The position numbers and the translations under genes were made by a program. The notes beneath the pieces are model-generated. The model was not told the DNA's origin and did not search any database. It worked only from the letters and a program-made list of their open reading frames with translations. Shown here piece after piece: positions 35,719 to 45,795 of a stretch of DNA of 64,000 bases. The stretch is from Stentor roeselii (Eukaryota > Ciliophora > Heterotrichea > Heterotrichida > Stentoridae). The stretch covers positions 123,360-187,359 of the forward strand of contig RSEH01000049.1 in assembly GCA_006503475.1 (NCBI GenBank), in the 5' to 3' direction. Every line of letters starts with the position of its first letter. Position 1 is the stretch's first letter.

Positions 35719-37133
35719 TTAAATATTATGGAAAGATTAAAGAACATCCAAATCATGATTCATTTTCCAACAAAGACATAACTATATTCATTAAACTTGA
35801 GTCAATGTTTAATAGTTTTAACTATTGATCAAACATCTAAATAAGAAATAACTAAAATCAACCCTCATTCAAATTCTTCCATTAAAACTTCTAATAGTAT
35901 ATCACAAAATGACTGACAAATATTATCATAAAGCAGCCTTCAATCGCCTGACAGTGATCAATTAGTCTACTCATTTAATACCTCGCAGAATAATTAATCA
36001 CTATTTTTGTAATTACTTGAATCAAGGCTAAAGATTAGATTTTACCAAAGACCCTTCACATTCAAGTGGTGTTCTAAAGAAATTTCATGAGCATAGTGTT
36101 GATTTCTTGAGGAATATACGGTTTTATCATTGACTGATGCAGTATCACGGCCACCACTGTGAACTGAGTCTCAATCCAGTGTTTATTTGATTCATCGATT
36201 GCCTGCAAAGTTCCATTTTCCATTCGAAAAAGCTCAACCTGGAATTTTGATAGGGCTTTCCAGGATTTTTCTAAGTCTGCTGATCAAAGTGGTCTTCGAT
36301 GCCAAAGACTATCTTAAAATTTGAACCTATGATTTTATAATAGCCACATTTTTGTTAGACATGTCATAGATATTTATATTATTTAAAGAAATTACTTGAT
36401 ATAATTGTGATAAGTAATGATTTCAATCTGTTTCATGTAAATTCTATCTAAGGCAATATAAAAAATGTTTAAGTTTAAGAGAGAAGAAATGATTGGAATT
36501 GTGAATTTTAAATTGTTCAAAGATTCGGAGATTTTTCATGATTTGGTGCTGACTGAAGGGTTTTGAATGGATTTAATTGGTAGATTATAGGTTGAATACA
36601 AATAGAGGATTACAGGGAAAATTTTAGGTTTAGTTTTATGGTTTTTTTGTGATTAATGCTTTTAAAAGTTTGATTTTCCTGCACAATAGAAAATGATTGG
36701 AATTTTCAAAGAATTAATAAATTTGGTATAAGTAGGTATAATTAATCCACAATATAGAAAATAGTATAAGGTAGTTTAGTAAGTAATAAGAATTTTTCTT
36801 GAGAAGGAAAAATGGTTTAAATTGAACTCTCAGATTGGAATTCGAAGAAATTTTGAAGATTAAACTTAAGAAATTTTGATTTTTAGCTGATTTTGATATA
36901 TAAGTATAGAAACTTATTCATCATTCTCTAATGAAAAAATATTTACTTTCTGAAACTTTTCTGAAACTAATTCCTCAATCTTTTAATAAAGCTTAGATTC
37001 CTTTATGAATTCTTCAAATACATATTAATATAGTAATAAATTTCTACCTTTTTTCACGAGTAATTAAATATCTTAGTCTACATATTCAAATACTCTTACA
37101 TCTAAAACTCATTGAAAATGATAATTAACTAGC
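35719..37133. other. Intergenic DNA containing a globin relic
   Basis: 1.4 kb of AT-rich DNA between the GBP gene and the globin gene. The only coding signal is the minus-strand globin relic at about 36074-36310. The remainder (36320-37130) shows no frame, repeat or RNA gene that I can support. Confidence 0.45.
36074..36310 (-). pseudogene. Decayed truncated-globin copy
   Basis: The minus strand reads KFQVELFRMENGT, then ETQFTVVAVILHQSM, ending at a TAG. This lines up with KYQVEFFSTALGS and ESQFCVVAVMLHQTM of the intact globin about 1 kb upstream on the same strand. The first half of the fold is missing or eroded, the upstream frame meets a TGA, and the segment that should carry the proximal His is changed. 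It is a tandem duplicate that has decayed. Confidence 0.75.
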
Positions 37134-37493
37134 CTAAAGTCCAACTATGCTAGGCTTCAACGAACTTGCGAGGTCCATGACCGCCATATGGATATCAACC
37201 GGAATGCTCATTTCCCTCATAGTCTGATGCAACATGACAGCAACAACACAAAACTGACTTTCAGTGATTCCCAAGCCAGTGTGAGCAGCGACAATGCTCC
37301 TTCCAGTATAAGGAGTCCCACTTCCCAAAGCAGTCGAAAAGAACTCAACCTGATATTTTTTGACCTTTGCAATATCTTTTCCTATAAACACAGGGTTCGT
37401 CAAAGGACTGGCCAAGACCTTTGCATAAAAATTGTCAATCAAAGCAGTGACTGCCTTGTTGCCTCCGACTCTCTGAAACATCGAACCTGCCAT
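37134..37493 (-). CDS. Truncated (2-over-2) hemoglobin, group I-like
   Basis: A 119-residue globin, standard for the short TrHb1 type common in ciliates. It starts MAGSMFQRVGGNKAVTALID, with Tyr at the B10-like position (NFYAKVLASP) and a Gln in the E-helix (KYQVEFF). It keeps the ALGSGTPYTGRS turn and the proximal His in AAHTGLGI. It should bind heme and O2 or NO in the cytoplasm. A decayed copy lies just downstream. The first Met is followed by a second Met at residue 5, so the start is slightly uncertain. Confidence 0.93.
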   Translation of the reverse strand: MAGSMFQRVGGNKAVTALIDNFYAKVLASPLTNPVFIGKDIAKVKKYQVEFFSTALGSGTPYTGRSIVAAHTGLGITESQFCVVAVMLHQTMREMSIPVDIHMAVMDLASSLKPSIVGL

Positions 37494-38120
37494 ACTTTAT
37501 TTATAGCCACATTTAAAACTTCCTAATCATATTTTTGAATCATAATAGTGAACTTTTAGAATAAGTTAAGTCTTAGTTTGGACAGATTTAGAAGAATTGG
37601 TTTTTTTATAGGAATGTGGAATGATTCAAGAGAATAATTTTTAAGTGAATTTTGATCAAGGTCAGAAATTCGCTAAATCTTGCATTTGGTAGAGGGAAGA
37701 AACTCTGAATGAGAAGGAAGTCTCGGTTTGATGTGGTGAAATTGAAGGAACCTCAAGAAAAGCTTCCATATTTTAGCATGTTTAAATAGGCCATTCTCAG
37801 AAAGGACTTTATGAAGCCTAGTTGACAAGGATAGCTGTAGGATTCTTTGCAAGGTAACTAGAAGTTTGATTTAAACTAAAAGCGATTTCTGAAGTTTCTT
37901 CCAACACCCTCCACATCAATATTCCACTAATCCTCATGATAAATTTAAATTCAATCAGAACCCTTCTAATCAAAACCTTCCTCTTCCACCCCTTCATTAA
38001 ACCCTTAATTTCCAAAGCCACTCCTAATAAAAAATATGAAAAACTCTAAATTCAACGATTTTCTCCACAATTAAATCAAATAAAATTAATCTGAACTAAA
38101 ATAAACAATCCTCTATTACC
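37494..38120. other. Intergenic DNA, weak coding signal on the minus strand
   Basis: 627 bases. A minus-strand frame (37818-38021) lacks an early ATG, and a neighbouring frame at about 37640-37850 reads like protein for some 60 codons but carries a TGA. Neither is recognisable. It may be another eroded gene, but the support is weak. Confidence 0.35.
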
Positions 38121-39614
38121 TCAACTTCTAAGCCAGTCGTTCATAAGCGCCTGTTCAGCAGTGATACGAGCAGTTGGTTCCCAGACGAGACAATCCTGAA
38201 CCAACTGGCAAAATCCTTCAGTTCCTCTTAAAAGTTCATCAAAAGTCTTACTTGCAGGTTTTTTCAGTCTTCCTTTGGTGTCCGTGATGACTTTCGGCCT
38301 ATTATCGCCGTCAAAGAAGACTTTTCTTCTAGTGGCTCGAGTCAGTAGTTCCCCAGGAGGTAATCCAAGGTACTCCATGATATAAAGTAGCTGTTGAGTC
38401 TCATTTTCTCCAGGAAACAAGGGTTTTCCAGTGAAAAGTTCTACTAAAATACAGGCAAAACTCCAAATATCAATAAAACTCGAGTAACTAACACCTAAAA
38501 TAACCTCAGGTGCTCTGTAATAACGACTTTGAATATAAGTGTAAATCTTGCGGTCACCGAAGCAAGAAGAGCCGAAGTCGATAACTTTTACTGCAGAGCG
38601 ATTTGCTTGTTTAAGAAGAATGTTTTCAGGTTTCAAGTCGCAGTGAATCACGTTGTTTTTCTGAAGTAAGGCTAAAGTTTGCAAGATCTGAACTGCGAAG
38701 CGCTTGATGAGGTTTAGACTGAGTCCTTGGAACTTGTTTAGCTTTAGAAACTGGTAAAGGTTCATTGAAAGAATCTCGAAACTTATGCACTAAGTAAGGA
38801 TTACAATGTGACTTCTGAATGAAAACGATGACTGGATATGCACCACGTTGCCCGAGTTGTCCTCATCAACTTTTCTCAAATGTCTTAAAATATCAATCTC
38901 GACCACTGCCTGCTGATTAAACCTTTTCCTGTTTTTTATCACTTTCAAAGCACAAAAACACTTATTTTTAAAGTCAAATACTCGAAACACCTGCCCAAAG
39001 CTTCCCTTTCCTAAAACTTCCAAGATTTCATAACGATAGGCAATATGATCATGAATTGAAACTCGATAATCGCCACTTTCATCATCAAATCCATAGTTTT
39101 CCAAGGCATTTCCATTACTTTCATGTTTTTCAGCGTCGATTCCAATGCAAAAAACTTGTGAAAACTTTAAAATTTCAGCAAGTTCGAATTTCGACAGTTT
39201 TTCTCGAAACTTTCCGATGACTATCAAGGGAGAAGTAGGAAGATGAAGGTCAGTCCAACTGGCAAGTGACTCGTTTTTAGGGCTGAAGTGACTCAAGTTC
39301 ATTGAATTTTCGCTGATTAAAGAGCTTTGGTTAGAAGTGTTCATCAAAGTTCGGTGAATTATCTGGTTCGTTGAAGAGTTTATTGAAAAATTACCCTTTC
39401 CGCTTGTATTCAGAGAAGTGTTCAGGTTTTTCGTTGAAGATGGAAAAAATTTACTCTCGGGAAGCCGGGGGATTCGTTGAGCTTTTGTATCAGCTTCAGA
39501 AGGTCCCGCGTTGTGAGTTGATGAAGAGGTTTCTTCGATTTCTGAATTCGAAAAAAAACCTGCCTTTGATTTTTTCAGATCTTTCGACGAGTAAAATTTT
39601 TGAGTTTTTTTCAT
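38121..39614 (-). CDS. DYRK-family protein kinase (second copy), split by a 15-nt intron
   Basis: Exons 39614-38805 and 38789-38121 give a 492-residue protein. The Ser/Asn-rich N-terminus (about 1-140) is followed by the DYRK box (GDYRVSIHDHIAYRYEILEV) and the kinase domain. Motifs are LGKGSFGQVFRV, ALKVIKN, NVIHCDLKPENILL, VIDFGSSC and YTYIQSRYYRAPEVILG. Splicing restores FRSHICISFEILSMNL, which matches FRSHLWMVFELLSMNL of the first DYRK. The retained form would end at a TAG after the N-lobe. All catalytic residues are present. It shares the neighbourhood with the copies at 27472 and 48840. Confidence 0.93.
38790..38804 (-). other. 15-nt intron (GTAATCCTTACTTAG)
   Basis: Minus-strand intron with GTA start, TAG end and an A at position 10. 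The paralog at 27472 has no intron at this point, which confirms the splice by alignment of the two proteins. Confidence 0.95.
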
Positions 39615-39702
39615 TTTTATTTGGGATTCAAAGAAATAATTGAGGAATTTTTAAGGTTTTTAGAGAAATGAGGAAAAAGTGGTTTTTATGACTTTTGATT
39701 AA

Positions 39703-40539
39703 TTACGATTTTTTCTTGGTTCTTTGTGCGGAAACTGACCGAGCAATCAAAGCTTGTTTGAAAAGTCTTGGATCAGCAGGTCTAGCATTTTTCACAAAAT
39801 AATTCTTATTTGTCGTTTTAAAGTGATTTCTGGTAATTTTCAAATCAATAGCAGGTTTCGCAACAACCACAACCTTATGATTCAAGTTAGCCCCTGAGAA
39901 GTTGCCAATACTTTTATTATAAGTCGTGGTGCCATCAAACTTATCCTTCGGGGCGAAGGAAATCGTTGATTTACTCGCTGCTAAGTCACACGCTTTGATA
40001 TTATTTAAACTTTTCGAGCACTGTTCATGAAAGCTTTCTTTGTAAGTACTTCGTCCAGTGAAGGCAATTTCGACACTTCTGACTGGCGGATACCATCTTT
40101 TTTCATGAGTTATTCGATTTTCACCCCAGTTGGGGAAATCGTTGACATACTGGGAAAATGCTCGGAATTGCGCGTTGTTTGAATCGATTGGGCGCTCTTC
40201 GGACTTCTTTGGAAGTATTCGGAAAGGTTTGTATTCGACTTGGTTCGTTGTTTGGAAGTCCATCTTGTTTGTGTTTGGCCTGAACAGTTTCGGCTGAAGC
40301 TTCAAAGGCGAGTCGAAGGAAACTTTTTGGTATGAGTTCATGTATGACGAGGTGAATGCTGACTTCAGGTAGATCTCGTTTCGGTCTAATACTGGACAAC
40401 TGTGCTCTCCGCAGTCGCAGAACCTGCAAAGACATAAACCGACTTTGTGGTCGTTTTCTGAGACGATACCCATTGATGGGTCGGATAAGGGACATTGACG
40501 CTTTTTGGAAGTCGTGGCAGTTGCAGGTCTTTTTTTCAT
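39703..40539 (-). CDS. SAXO/FAM154-like axonemal microtubule protein
   Basis: Read from MKKRPATATT (start 40539) it has 278 residues; an in-frame ATG 21 bases upstream is possible. Near the N-terminus the Cys motif LCLCRFCDCGEHSCP matches the SAXO1/FAM154 signature. It is followed by repeated short motifs with Phe, Tyr and Lys-Pro-x-Arg character (YKPFRILPKKSEERP, FTGRSTYKESF, TTTYNKS). SAXO proteins bind the inner or outer wall of stable microtubules in cilia and basal bodies, consistent with a heavily ciliated cell. It diverges from the gene at 40587 across 47 bp. Confidence 0.8.
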   Translation of the reverse strand: MKKRPATATTSKKRQCPLSDPSMGIVSENDHKVGLCLCRFCDCGEHSCPVLDRNEIYLKSAFTSSYMNSYQKVSFDSPLKLQPKLFRPNTNKMDFQTTNQVEYKPFRILPKKSEERPIDSNNAQFRAFSQYVNDFPNWGENRITHEKRWYPPVRSVEIAFTGRSTYKESFHEQCSKSLNNIKACDLAASKSTISFAPKDKFDGTTTYNKSIGNFSGANLNHKVVVVAKPAIDLKITRNHFKTTNKNYFVKNARPADPRLFKQALIARSVSAQRTKKKS

Positions 40540-40586
40540 TATATTATCCACTCCAGTCAATGTAAATCCTTAAGATTGAATATGAA

Positions 40587-41678
40587 ATGAACTTCGACGG
40601 CCAAATCATTAACCTAACGAAACTCGCATTCGAAAAAGACTCTCCAAACAAACTAAAAATCCTAGAGCGAGCATATCTCCTATCATCGGAAACATCAGTG
40701 AATCCCAACCTGAGAGCGATCACTGCAATCAACCTGAGTTCCTTTTACTCGAAGCAAAACCTCGACTTTCGCGGAGTCTGCGTATTAACCGAAGCCCTCT
40801 CATCACTTCCTCACGAAAACCTCTGGGAAAAATCAATGATTCTCTTAAACCTCGGCAAGCTTAAGTCTTCCCTGAACTATTCCCAAGACTCTCTGTCAGA
40901 CCTTCTTGAATCTTTGAACCTTCTTCAAAAAATCCCTTCAAAAGACCAGAATTTTTTCACTGTTTTAATCGTTCTTCACTTTAACCTTTCAGTTGAATTT
41001 TCAAAGCTTTTCAAGTTTTCAGAGTCTGAAAAACATTTGGCACTGGCAAAGTCTTTGTCTTTTGAAAATCTTTCTGAAGAAAATAAACTTTTCAAGTTTT
41101 TTTCTCAGAAAAAAAGTGAATCAAGGCCGTCTAGGGCAAGTCCTTACAAGTCTCCGAGAAACTTGCCGATGAGCACCAGGTCTAAGTCGAGTTTAAAGGA
41201 TGGCAAAACGATTTACAAGAAGTTTGATAAAATTTCTCAGTCTTTTGACTTGGTCACTGCAAATAAAGAAAGAATAAAAAAAATTAAAAAGTTTCAACCG
41301 CCTCTTGAAGCACTTTTAGAGGAAGATGAATGTTTTAATACTTCTTTTCCTAATTTTTATTTAGGGACTTGTAGAAGTTGGAAGGAAAATGAAGAGAGTG
41401 TTCTTCGGAAAAGCTTGAATCGGGATCCTGACCCTGAACCTGTTGTGAAGGACTTTGGTAGTCATCAGGAAGACTCGAAGAGGAGAGGAAAAAGAATGAA
41501 AAAATATTTTAATAGTGAAGACTTTTCGAATGAGGATCGGGAGAAGGGAAAGGCTGAAGGTGTTAAGGCAAGGAAACATCATGAAAAATCTGAAAAGAAA
41601 ATTGAAAAGAATAGTGGTCGACTTCGAGTAGACAGGGAGTTAAGAAATATCTACAAAAGTAGAGAAAGTGGCTTTTAA
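40587..41678 (+). CDS. Helical-repeat (TPR-like) protein, unknown
   Basis: A 363-residue protein. Residues 1-170 form paired helices with TPR-like spacing (AFEKDSPNKLKILERAYLLS, AITAINLSSFYSKQN, SMILLNLGKLKSSLNYSQDS, KHLALAKSLSFEN). The C-terminal half is disordered and very basic, with Ser/Arg and Lys/Glu runs. No catalytic motif or membrane span is present. It is probably an adaptor. It is divergent from the SAXO gene, which may hint at a ciliary or cytoskeletal role. No confident family. Confidence 0.65.
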   Translation: MNFDGQIINLTKLAFEKDSPNKLKILERAYLLSSETSVNPNLRAITAINLSSFYSKQNLDFRGVCVLTEALSSLPHENLWEKSMILLNLGKLKSSLNYSQDSLSDLLESLNLLQKIPSKDQNFFTVLIVLHFNLSVEFSKLFKFSESEKHLALAKSLSFENLSEENKLFKFFSQKKSESRPSRASPYKSPRNLPMSTRSKSSLKDGKTIYKKFDKISQSFDLVTANKERIKKIKKFQPPLEALLEEDECFNTSFPNFYLGTCRSWKENEESVLRKSLNRDPDPEPVVKDFGSHQEDSKRRGKRMKKYFNSEDFSNEDREKGKAEGVKARKHHEKSEKKIEKNSGRLRVDRELRNIYKSRESGF

Positions 41679-41713
41679 TTACTTTGAAAGGAAATTGTTA
41701 GTTATTAGAGTTC

Positions 41714-41881
41714 CTAGTTGATTTGTGGAGTATTTAAAGGCTGGTCGTAATAAAGCTCAATAATATTATCCCTTTGAGCTTGACTTATCAGTTGAGCAGC
41801 AAGATTATAATTTCCACTTTTCAAAGCCGCATTAATATTCTGAGAAATTCTTTCAGCCTCTTCAAACTTATTAGCGTTCAT
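41714..41881 (-). CDS. Small helical protein, 55 residues
   Basis: An ATG frame of 55 codons closed by TAG. It reads NKFEEAERISQNINAALKSG and then NYNLAAQLISQAQRDNIIEL: two amphipathic helices in the style of one TPR or UBA-like hairpin. The codons TAATAA immediately before the ATG match start contexts of other genes here, and the ATG lies 19 bp after the stop of the coiled-coil gene on the same strand. Below the usual length cutoff, but codon use is gene-like. Family unknown. Confidence 0.55.
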   Translation of the reverse strand: MNANKFEEAERISQNINAALKSGNYNLAAQLISQAQRDNIIELYYDQPLNTPQIN

Positions 41882-41900
41882 TTATTACAACCATTTATCC

Positions 41901-42797
41901 TCACAAATCCTCAGGAAACAACTTCTGAGACAATAAAGCATAAACCTGGGGATGAGTAATAAACTCCTCTAATATTTTCCTCTTATCAGCAGCAGTAAGC
42001 AAGAACTTTCCCTGAAATCCTTTCGAGTCTCCAAAAATCGCTTCAGTCTGTCGAGTTCTCCTCAAATTTGCCTGTTCAATGACCTTCTGCGCGCATTCAT
42101 TAAACAAATTTTCATATTCCCCTTCAAAAACATCAAATTTTTCCTTAGCCGCTTTAATTTTCTGCAGTTTTTTCATTTCCTTTTCCTTGACAAACAATTT
42201 ATGATCCAAGGCCTTGACAGCAGCTTCTTCTTTATTTTTTTGAAAAATTAAAACTTCTTCAGCGATGAGAGGGTCAGAAACTTGAAAAACCTGAAAAATT
42301 TCTTCTAAATTCTCAGATTTGAATATTTTCGACGCGGTTTCAAGAGTTTCTGGGCTGTTTTCAGGTGATTTCTCATTGACAGCGAAGAACTCCTGCTTGA
42401 GAAGGTCATTTTCAGCAGTATAGACCTTTACCATTTTTTCCAAGTGGCTATTTTCAGTTTCCAAGGCGTGAATGCGTTGTTTGTGAAGGTCGTACTTTTC
42501 TTGAATGTCGCTGCAGGCCTCACTGAGTTTAACTGCTTCGTTTTGGAACCATTCAAGGGCGCTTTTGAGGTCGTTAATCGCGTTGTTCCGCTTGACTAGC
42601 AAGGCCTGTTCATCAGAAATTTCGCGAAGTTTGGTCATTTCTGAGTGGACTTGAGACATGATCGCCCTGAAGGCGACCAGGAAGTCTTTTTCATGGCCCT
42701 GGACCATTTCGACTACCTTTTTGTCGATTTCTTTGATGAACTCGTGGATTTCGTCGTGATATTCTTGGATTTTCGGCTCGTGCTCGATAAGACTCAT
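41901..42797 (-). CDS. Coiled-coil protein, unknown
   Basis: A 298-residue, acidic, mostly helical protein. Coiled-coil segments lie at about residues 10-150 and 170-235. Short conserved-looking patches are LEWFQNEAVKLSEACSDIQ and HPQVYALLSQKLFPEDL at the C-terminus. There is no membrane span. The start codon is 5 bp (17 bp if the inner ATG is used) from the divergent PP2C gene, the tightest divergent pair in the window. Function unknown. Confidence 0.7.
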   Translation of the reverse strand: MSLIEHEPKIQEYHDEIHEFIKEIDKKVVEMVQGHEKDFLVAFRAIMSQVHSEMTKLREISDEQALLVKRNNAINDLKSALEWFQNEAVKLSEACSDIQEKYDLHKQRIHALETENSHLEKMVKVYTAENDLLKQEFFAVNEKSPENSPETLETASKIFKSENLEEIFQVFQVSDPLIAEEVLIFQKNKEEAAVKALDHKLFVKEKEMKKLQKIKAAKEKFDVFEGEYENLFNECAQKVIEQANLRRTRQTEAIFGDSKGFQGKFLLTAADKRKILEEFITHPQVYALLSQKLFPEDL

Positions 42798-42802
42798 TTT
42801 TT

Positions 42803-43933
42803 ATGAATATTAAAATGCAGGTTGGGGATTCTTTCTCTACTTTTCATTATCGCAAGTCTTTCAAGGAGTTGTCTTTGGCGAAAAAGGACTTTCAAGAGTT
42901 TTTACTCACTCAGACAGTTGCTTTGAAGGGAAAAACTCGAAGTGAGGGAAACTTTAAAGCTTTTAATAAAGCGATTCGACTTCCTCCGATACAGAAATCG
43001 TTGGATGAAAGAGAGAAAAAGGGATGTTTAACTGGAAAGTCTGTGAAAGTTGAGAAAAAGTCTCAGATTTTCAAGAAAATCACTGACTCGGTCACTCGTT
43101 GCTTGTTTAAAACTGTCAAAGGGACTGTGAATGGCAGGTCTAAGTCTGAAAATCAAGACTCGTTTATTGCCAAGTCTTCAGTTTTAGGTCAGACTGGAAT
43201 TTATTTATTTGCTGTTTGTGATGGTCACGGGGAACAAGGACAGACAGTCGCTTTTCATATAAAAACGAATTTTATCCGGATTTTAGAAAGTCTTTTAATT
43301 CGATCTGATCCAGAAAAAGCTCTTTGCAGAACTTTCAAGAAACTTGACGAAGAAATTAAACTGCTTCCTGTCTCAGAGTTTTCTGGAAGTACTTGTGTTT
43401 CTGTCTTAGTAATTGGAAATCAACTTTACTGTTGTAATGTCGGAGACTCCAGAGCTGTCATTGTTCACCTCGACAAAAAAACCAAACATTTAAATTGTAT
43501 CGCTTTAAGCAACGACCATAAACCTGAAAATTTCGAAGAAGCTGAAAGAATTAAAAGAATGGGTGGAAGAATAAAACCTGCAAATTCATCTACTTCCGAA
43601 AGCAACTTACGAGTATGGCTTGAAGATGAAGAAGTTCCAGGTCTTTGCATGACGCGTTCATTAGGCGACTCAGGTTGCAAATCAATAGGAGTGACAAGTG
43701 AAGCAGAACTTTTAACCTACACCCTCGAAGGAAGTGAGTATTTCCTGATATTAGCCTCTGATGGAATCTGGCAATTTCTCAGCAATGAAGAAGCAGCAGG
43801 TTTAGTTTTGTCTTCTATTTCCTCAAACCCATGTTCAGTCCTCTGCGAAGAAGCACGTCGAAGATGGTCGTTAAACTGTACCTCGACAGACGACATCACA
43901 GTCCTCGTAGTCTTTTTTAAAGATTTTCCATAG
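42803..43933 (+). CDS. PP2C-family protein phosphatase
   Basis: A 376-residue protein; an inner ATG at 42815 would remove four residues. The PPM/PP2C fold spans about residues 105-375. Metal-binding and catalytic motifs are present: ENQDSF (116-121), VCDGHGEQG (138-146), GSTCVSVLV, NVGDSRAVI, TRSLGDS, LASDGIW and STDDITVLVV. It is Mg/Mn-dependent and removes phosphate from Ser/Thr. The N-terminal 100 residues are basic and unstructured. It converges on the NDR kinase gene with 10 bp between stops. Confidence 0.93.
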   Translation: MNIKMQVGDSFSTFHYRKSFKELSLAKKDFQEFLLTQTVALKGKTRSEGNFKAFNKAIRLPPIQKSLDEREKKGCLTGKSVKVEKKSQIFKKITDSVTRCLFKTVKGTVNGRSKSENQDSFIAKSSVLGQTGIYLFAVCDGHGEQGQTVAFHIKTNFIRILESLLIRSDPEKALCRTFKKLDEEIKLLPVSEFSGSTCVSVLVIGNQLYCCNVGDSRAVIVHLDKKTKHLNCIALSNDHKPENFEEAERIKRMGGRIKPANSSTSESNLRVWLEDEEVPGLCMTRSLGDSGCKSIGVTSEAELLTYTLEGSEYFLILASDGIWQFLSNEEAAGLVLSSISSNPCSVLCEEARRRWSLNCTSTDDITVLVVFFKDFP

Positions 43934-43943
43934 TCCTTATTTA

Positions 43944-45368
43944 TCAAGTCTCAAAATTAACCTCCTCCCCTAAACTCCTCACACTGGTCCTCGACGGGTT
44001 AAGTGACTCGAGATTCTGAAGAGCAGTGACAAGACTGTTCCTCTGTCCTTCAGCGCGTTTATAAGTGAACCCGACGAAGTTGCCATCCTTTTTGTAGTAC
44101 TTTTTCTTCGGGGTCACCGGGTAAAACGGCTCGATTTCGTCGAATTTATCGAAATTCGACGTGTCCAGCTCGTTTTCCAGCTGTGGGATCCAAGGCGCAC
44201 GTGAACTTCTAAGAGCTTTCCAGTTGACTCCAGTGAAAAAAGGATGATTTTTCAGTTCTTCAGCGCCGTTTGTGCCAAGTCGGTCGTCTTTATCACAGAC
44301 GAGTCGGTAAATGAGGTCTGTGGCTTCCTTTGAAAGATTCGCGTCTCTTGGGACTTTGAATGTTTTTTTCCAGTTAAGGATTTTCTGACAGGTGACTTTA
44401 GGTTCATCTGAGTAAAAGGGAGGGTACCCTACAACCATTTCAAAGAAAATAACACCCAAACTCCACCAGTCGACTTTTTCGTCATATCCAGTCTTGCCGA
44501 ATATTTCAGGCGCGATGTAGTCAGGAGTGCCGACAGTGGAAAAGGCGAGTTTTCGACTGCGATGAAAGCCTTCATGATGCAGTTTTTCTTGCTTGTCCTC
44601 CTCGATTTTTGTCAGGTTTGAAAAAGGGTTGTCGTAGTTGATGTCTGAACATTTGCATAGACCGAAATCAGCGAGTTTGACGTGGCCGTAACGGTCGATC
44701 AGGATGTTGTCTGGCTTCAGGTCACGGTGGATGTAGTTCAGGTTGTGCACTGACTCCACTGCAAGGATGCATTCTGAGAGGTAGAACCTCGCCTCGGACT
44801 CTGGAAGGATGTCGCGCTTTATTAGGATTGTCATCAGGTCACCTCCTGGAAGGTACTCCATCACGAAGTATAAGTGCTTCTCGTCTTGGAAGGTGAATGT
44901 CAACTCCACTACCCATGGATTCTCGGCTAGCGCTAAGATGTTTCTCTCGCTTTTCACGTGTTGGACTTGGTTTTTCTTGATCATCTCGTTCTTGTTTACC
45001 TTTTTTAATGCGAATACTTTACCTGAGTCTTTTTGTCGCACCAGTCGGACCTCACCAAAAGCTCCGCGTCCGATAATTGTCAGTGGTTCAAAGTCCATGA
45101 CTGAGATTTGCTTGCGTTGTTCACGCAAGCGAACCGATTCCTGATGAATGATGTCATCTTTAATCATCTTCTGCTCGTTTTCACTCAGCCCCAGCTCCGC
45201 CATCCTTTTGTTGATCTCGTCCCAGTCTTCGCGTTTTTCTTCCTCTTCTTTTTTCTTTTTGGAGTATTTCATCTCGATGATGTTTTTAGCGTATTGGGCT
45301 CGTTCTTGAGACGCTGCTGAGATGTGAAGCTGGTCAGATGATCCTTTCGGAGTAAAGGTTTTTTCCAT
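43944..45368 (-). CDS. NDR/LATS-type AGC kinase
   Basis: Read from MEKTFTPKG (start 45368) it has 474 residues. The N-terminal helical S100B/MOB-binding region (about 25-85) is followed by the kinase domain: [28 protein letters not shown] and [12 protein letters not shown] basic auto-inhibitory insert (HRSRKLAF) comes before [11 protein letters not shown]. The C-terminal hydrophobic motif FVGFTYKR carries the phosphorylatable Thr. This layout is typical of NDR1/2-STK38 kinases, activated by MOB and Ste20-type kinases, and important in ciliate cell patterning and division. All catalytic residues are kept. Confidence 0.95.
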   Translation of the reverse strand: MEKTFTPKGSSDQLHISAASQERAQYAKNIIEMKYSKKKKEEEEKREDWDEINKRMAELGLSENEQKMIKDDIIHQESVRLREQRKQISVMDFEPLTIIGRGAFGEVRLVRQKDSGKVFALKKVNKNEMIKKNQVQHVKSERNILALAENPWVVELTFTFQDEKHLYFVMEYLPGGDLMTILIKRDILPESEARFYLSECILAVESVHNLNYIHRDLKPDNILIDRYGHVKLADFGLCKCSDINYDNPFSNLTKIEEDKQEKLHHEGFHRSRKLAFSTVGTPDYIAPEIFGKTGYDEKVDWWSLGVIFFEMVVGYPPFYSDEPKVTCQKILNWKKTFKVPRDANLSKEATDLIYRLVCDKDDRLGTNGAEELKNHPFFTGVNWKALRSSRAPWIPQLENELDTSNFDKFDEIEPFYPVTPKKKYYKKDGNFVGFTYKRAEGQRNSLVTALQNLESLNPSRTSVRSLGEEVNFET

Positions 45369-45795
45369 TATTATTATCATTGATTCGCACGTTTTTGCAT
45401 TTGAATTATTTTGGGATTATAAGGAATTAGTTTTAGGATCTTTTCGATGAATTTGAATTGATTTTTGCGTGATTTTTTCGTGAAAAATTTAAAATAAAGA
45501 CTGGATAAGAAAGTAATTTAAATTGGGGTTTAGAGATTTTTTGATTTAGGTCTGTGGTTTGATGAAAATTATTAAAAGAATCTATTAGAGCTTAATCATG
45601 ATGAGTTTGAATATAGCTTCGAAAAATTACTGAAAATAAGATAAACAAGTGATTCAGTAGTTAATAATTTCTACTTATTTAATCATCCTTTAAATATTTT
45701 GGTAATTTCTTCATTTTAAGTGCACGTAAATTTTCCTATTATTGATCTTGAATATCAAATAATTTTTTATTGAATTAAAAAAGGAAATGAAATAA
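45369..45795. other. Leader of the NDR gene and AT-rich spacer
   Basis: The first 180 bases next to the NDR start are poor in C on the plus strand, that is G-poor on the coding strand, as in other leaders. The rest shows nothing of note. Confidence 0.4.

Noticed and set aside
37818-38021. Minus-strand 67-codon open frame
   Set aside because: It begins without ATG, has no recognised family and sits in a gap with other broken frames; codon pattern is only weakly protein-like.
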